Shown here in pieces: positions 62,526 to 64,000 of a stretch of 64,000 nt of DNA. The notes beneath the pieces are model-generated. The model made no database searches, was not told the origin of the DNA, and saw only the letters and a program-made list of their open reading frames with translations. A program made the position numbers and the translations under genes. The DNA is from Oscillatoria nigro-viridis PCC 7112 (GTDB lineage: Bacteria > Cyanobacteriota > Cyanobacteriia > Cyanobacteriales > Microcoleaceae), in contig NC_019729.1 of NCBI RefSeq assembly GCF_000317475.1, forward strand, positions 572,501 through 636,500. The letters are read 5' to 3'. Every line of letters starts with the position of its first letter. The stretch's first letter is position 1.

Positions 62526-63770
62526 TCATCGATTCAAAGCATAAATATCTTTGCCTCGACCGATCGCAAATTTCATCGAATTAGACAAGCCCTTGCTAGA
62601 CTGAGTAATAAAAACCAGCAAAGCCATGCCAGCGAGTCCAGCCGCCAAACCAAACATATTTCTGTAGCCAACTTGTTCAGCCACAAAGCCTAAAGTCGGC
62701 CCAGCCATCGCAATCCCCAAATCAAATCCGCCAATACAAAGCGAAAACAAGCGGCCCCTTTCATGAGGTTCGCACCTGTCCGACATCAGCGTTACCATCA
62801 TCGGCATAACCGTACCGCCCGCGCAACCTTCAACCAAAGCTGCTATTAAAAAAGCACTGCTGTTGCTAGCAAAATACAACAATAACATAGATACGGCATA
62901 ACAGATTAAGCCGCCAGAAATAAACAAGCCGCGACCGTATTTGTCCGAAGCCCGCCCCGTGACCAACCGTATGCCGAAACTGGCGATAGCCGCGGTAGAA
63001 TAAAATAATCCAGGATTCAAATTAGCCTTAGTTTCTTGGATAAACAAAGGCATAAAAGTGCTCAAAGTTCCAAATACTAAACCAACCACCAATAACACTA
63101 AAGCCGGAATCCGCACTCTCGGATTCCAGAGCATTTCCCAGTATTTTTGGCTATTTTTGTCCTCAGATAGGGAGTCCGATTTTGTTAAACCTGCAAAATT
63201 AGGTTCCGCAATTTTGCAGGTGAAAAATACAGCCGTTGCAGCGAAAACCGCCGACATCGCAAACAAAGGAGTATAACCAACCCAAGCTTGCACAAATCCG
63301 CCAATAGCGGGCCCAACTGCTAGACCAATAGGATTCACCAAGCTCATGTAACCGATTAATTCGCCCCGCTTTCCTGGCGGCGACAAATCTGTTACCAAAG
63401 CGCTGTAAGCTGTAGTAAAAGCGGCGATACTAATGCCGTGAAAAACGCGAATAAGTAACAGTAAGGGGATAGATTGAGCTAACAGGTAGCCCAAAGGGGC
63501 GATCGCAGCGACTGACGCACCTAGAAGCAAAACTTGTTTTCGACCCCTGCTGTCGGCTATTTTACCTAACTGCGGCCTCGATAGCAAAAGTCCGATCGCA
63601 AATGCACCCATCACAAAGCCAATTTGCTGTTTTGTGCCGCCCACAAATTGAACGTACAGGGGCAAAGTTGGCAGCAGCGAAGCCAAACTCGACCAGAATA
63701 GCAGGCCTGCGGTGAATAAAATCAGTAAGCTGCGTCTGGGTTGGGGATCGATGTCCCTAAAAATATTCAA
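62526..63770 (-). CDS. MFS transporter (drug/metabolite efflux type)
   Basis: 414 residues with about 12 TM helices. The loop 2-3 signature is LLSRPQLGKIADSRGRKQVL, and the second half repeats it as LVTGRASDKYGRGLFISGGL. Other MFS marks are RVFHGISIAAFTTAYSALVT and PPGKRGELIGYMSLVNPIGL, AVGPAIGGFVQAW (motif C-like, seen in antiporter-type exporters). It is probably a proton-coupled exporter; the substrate is unknown. The gene stands alone. Confidence 0.87.
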   Translation of the reverse strand: MNIFRDIDPQPRRSLLILFTAGLLFWSSLASLLPTLPLYVQFVGGTKQQIGFVMGAFAIGLLLSRPQLGKIADSRGRKQVLLLGASVAAIAPLGYLLAQSIPLLLLIRVFHGISIAAFTTAYSALVTDLSPPGKRGELIGYMSLVNPIGLAVGPAIGGFVQAWVGYTPLFAMSAVFAATAVFFTCKIAEPNFAGLTKSDSLSEDKNSQKYWEMLWNPRVRIPALVLLVVGLVFGTLSTFMPLFIQETKANLNPGLFYSTAAIASFGIRLVTGRASDKYGRGLFISGGLICYAVSMLLLYFASNSSAFLIAALVEGCAGGTVMPMMVTLMSDRCEPHERGRLFSLCIGGFDLGIAMAGPTLGFVAEQVGYRNMFGLAAGLAGMALLVFITQSSKGLSNSMKFAIGRGKDIYALNR

Positions 63771-63880
63771 GATGCTAATTCCCTTTAAATCTTCCGAGTG
63801 CGCTCAAAGTAAGTTCGAGTGTCTCTATCATTGTGTTACAAATTCTTAAGATTTGCACCAAAAAAGTTGATATTCGACTC

Positions 63881-63957
63881 ACTGTCAACCGTCAACCGTC
63901 AACTGTCAACTGTCAACTTTTAACCGTCAACCGTCAACTGTCAACTCTCAACTCTCA
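63881..63957. repeat. Heptamer repeat (GTCAACC/GTCAACT)
   Basis: About ten units of a 7-nt repeat of the type CTGTCAA/CCGTCAA lie upstream of the MFS gene. This is another family of short tandem repeats. Confidence 0.88.
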
Positions 63958-64000
63958 AAAAAGAGCATTTTTACCAATCAACCTCAGCCCTTTCCTCCAC

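Overview
The window looks like a chromosomal segment of a filamentous cyanobacterium of the Oscillatoria/Microcoleus kind. The evidence is the many GCGATCGC (HIP1) octamers, several families of 7-nt tandem repeats between genes, and cyanobacterial gene types (DUF3181 protein, PEP-CTERM remnant, DUF4347/beta-helix/RTX surface proteins, CHASE4 hybrid kinase). The species call is inference. Housekeeping genes sit at the right end: sfsA, murJ, moaC, a tRNA-Arg(ACG) and an MFS transporter. The rest is accessory and rich in mobile DNA.

Layout. 1-5.2 kb is a graveyard of broken transposases (IS701-like, IS1, IS630 remnant, ISAs1, IS66 with an 8-bp target duplication) that cuts off a PadR-type regulator. 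5.4-10.5 kb holds ordinary genes: a permease-prefix protein, an SH3 protein with a long Pro-Ala linker, an LPLAT acyltransferase and a FAD oxidoreductase. 10.6-12.9 kb carries a TnpB element and a complete IS630 element whose transposase needs a -1 frameshift. 13.1-21.8 kb encodes a large membrane-anchored repeat protein and a 1532-residue hybrid histidine kinase whose second receiver domain has swallowed a heptamer-type DNA repeat.

22.0-32.4 kb is a type III-B CRISPR-Cas locus. It has a divergent WYL regulator, an HD-less Cas10/Cmr2 with an intact GGDD motif, Cmr3, Cmr4, Cmr5, a Cmr6-like/Cmr1-like double-RAMP fusion, and a CARF-HEPN ribonuclease. A leader and an array of 20 repeats and 19 spacers follow on the same strand. 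There are no cas1, cas2 or cas6 genes, so adaptation and crRNA processing must come from elsewhere. 32.4-34.7 kb holds a RAYT transposase surrounded by copies of a GGGCGGGTTT hairpin (a REP-like family), plus a Uma2 nuclease. A GT39 glycosyltransferase and an unknown membrane protein follow.

38.2-42.7 kb is the most striking locus. An iscB gene (RNA-guided nickase, with its omega-RNA region upstream) is interrupted by a complete group II intron encoding its own reverse transcriptase. Removing 39127-41527 joins the two iscB exons exactly in frame. 43.5-51.3 kb has two tandem DUF4347-betahelix-RTX proteins with nearly identical C-termini, and a decayed third copy lies at 38.2 kb.

52.2-58.1 kb holds a LuxR-type regulator, four small unrecognised or poorly known proteins, a subtilase and an I9-like protein. 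Three of the small-protein genes or operons are preceded by the same roughly 75-bp block containing an 18-bp dyad (ATACGCGGATCGTCGTAT), which suggests a local regulon. An ISKra4-type element has inserted into the loop of a hairpin inside this cluster.
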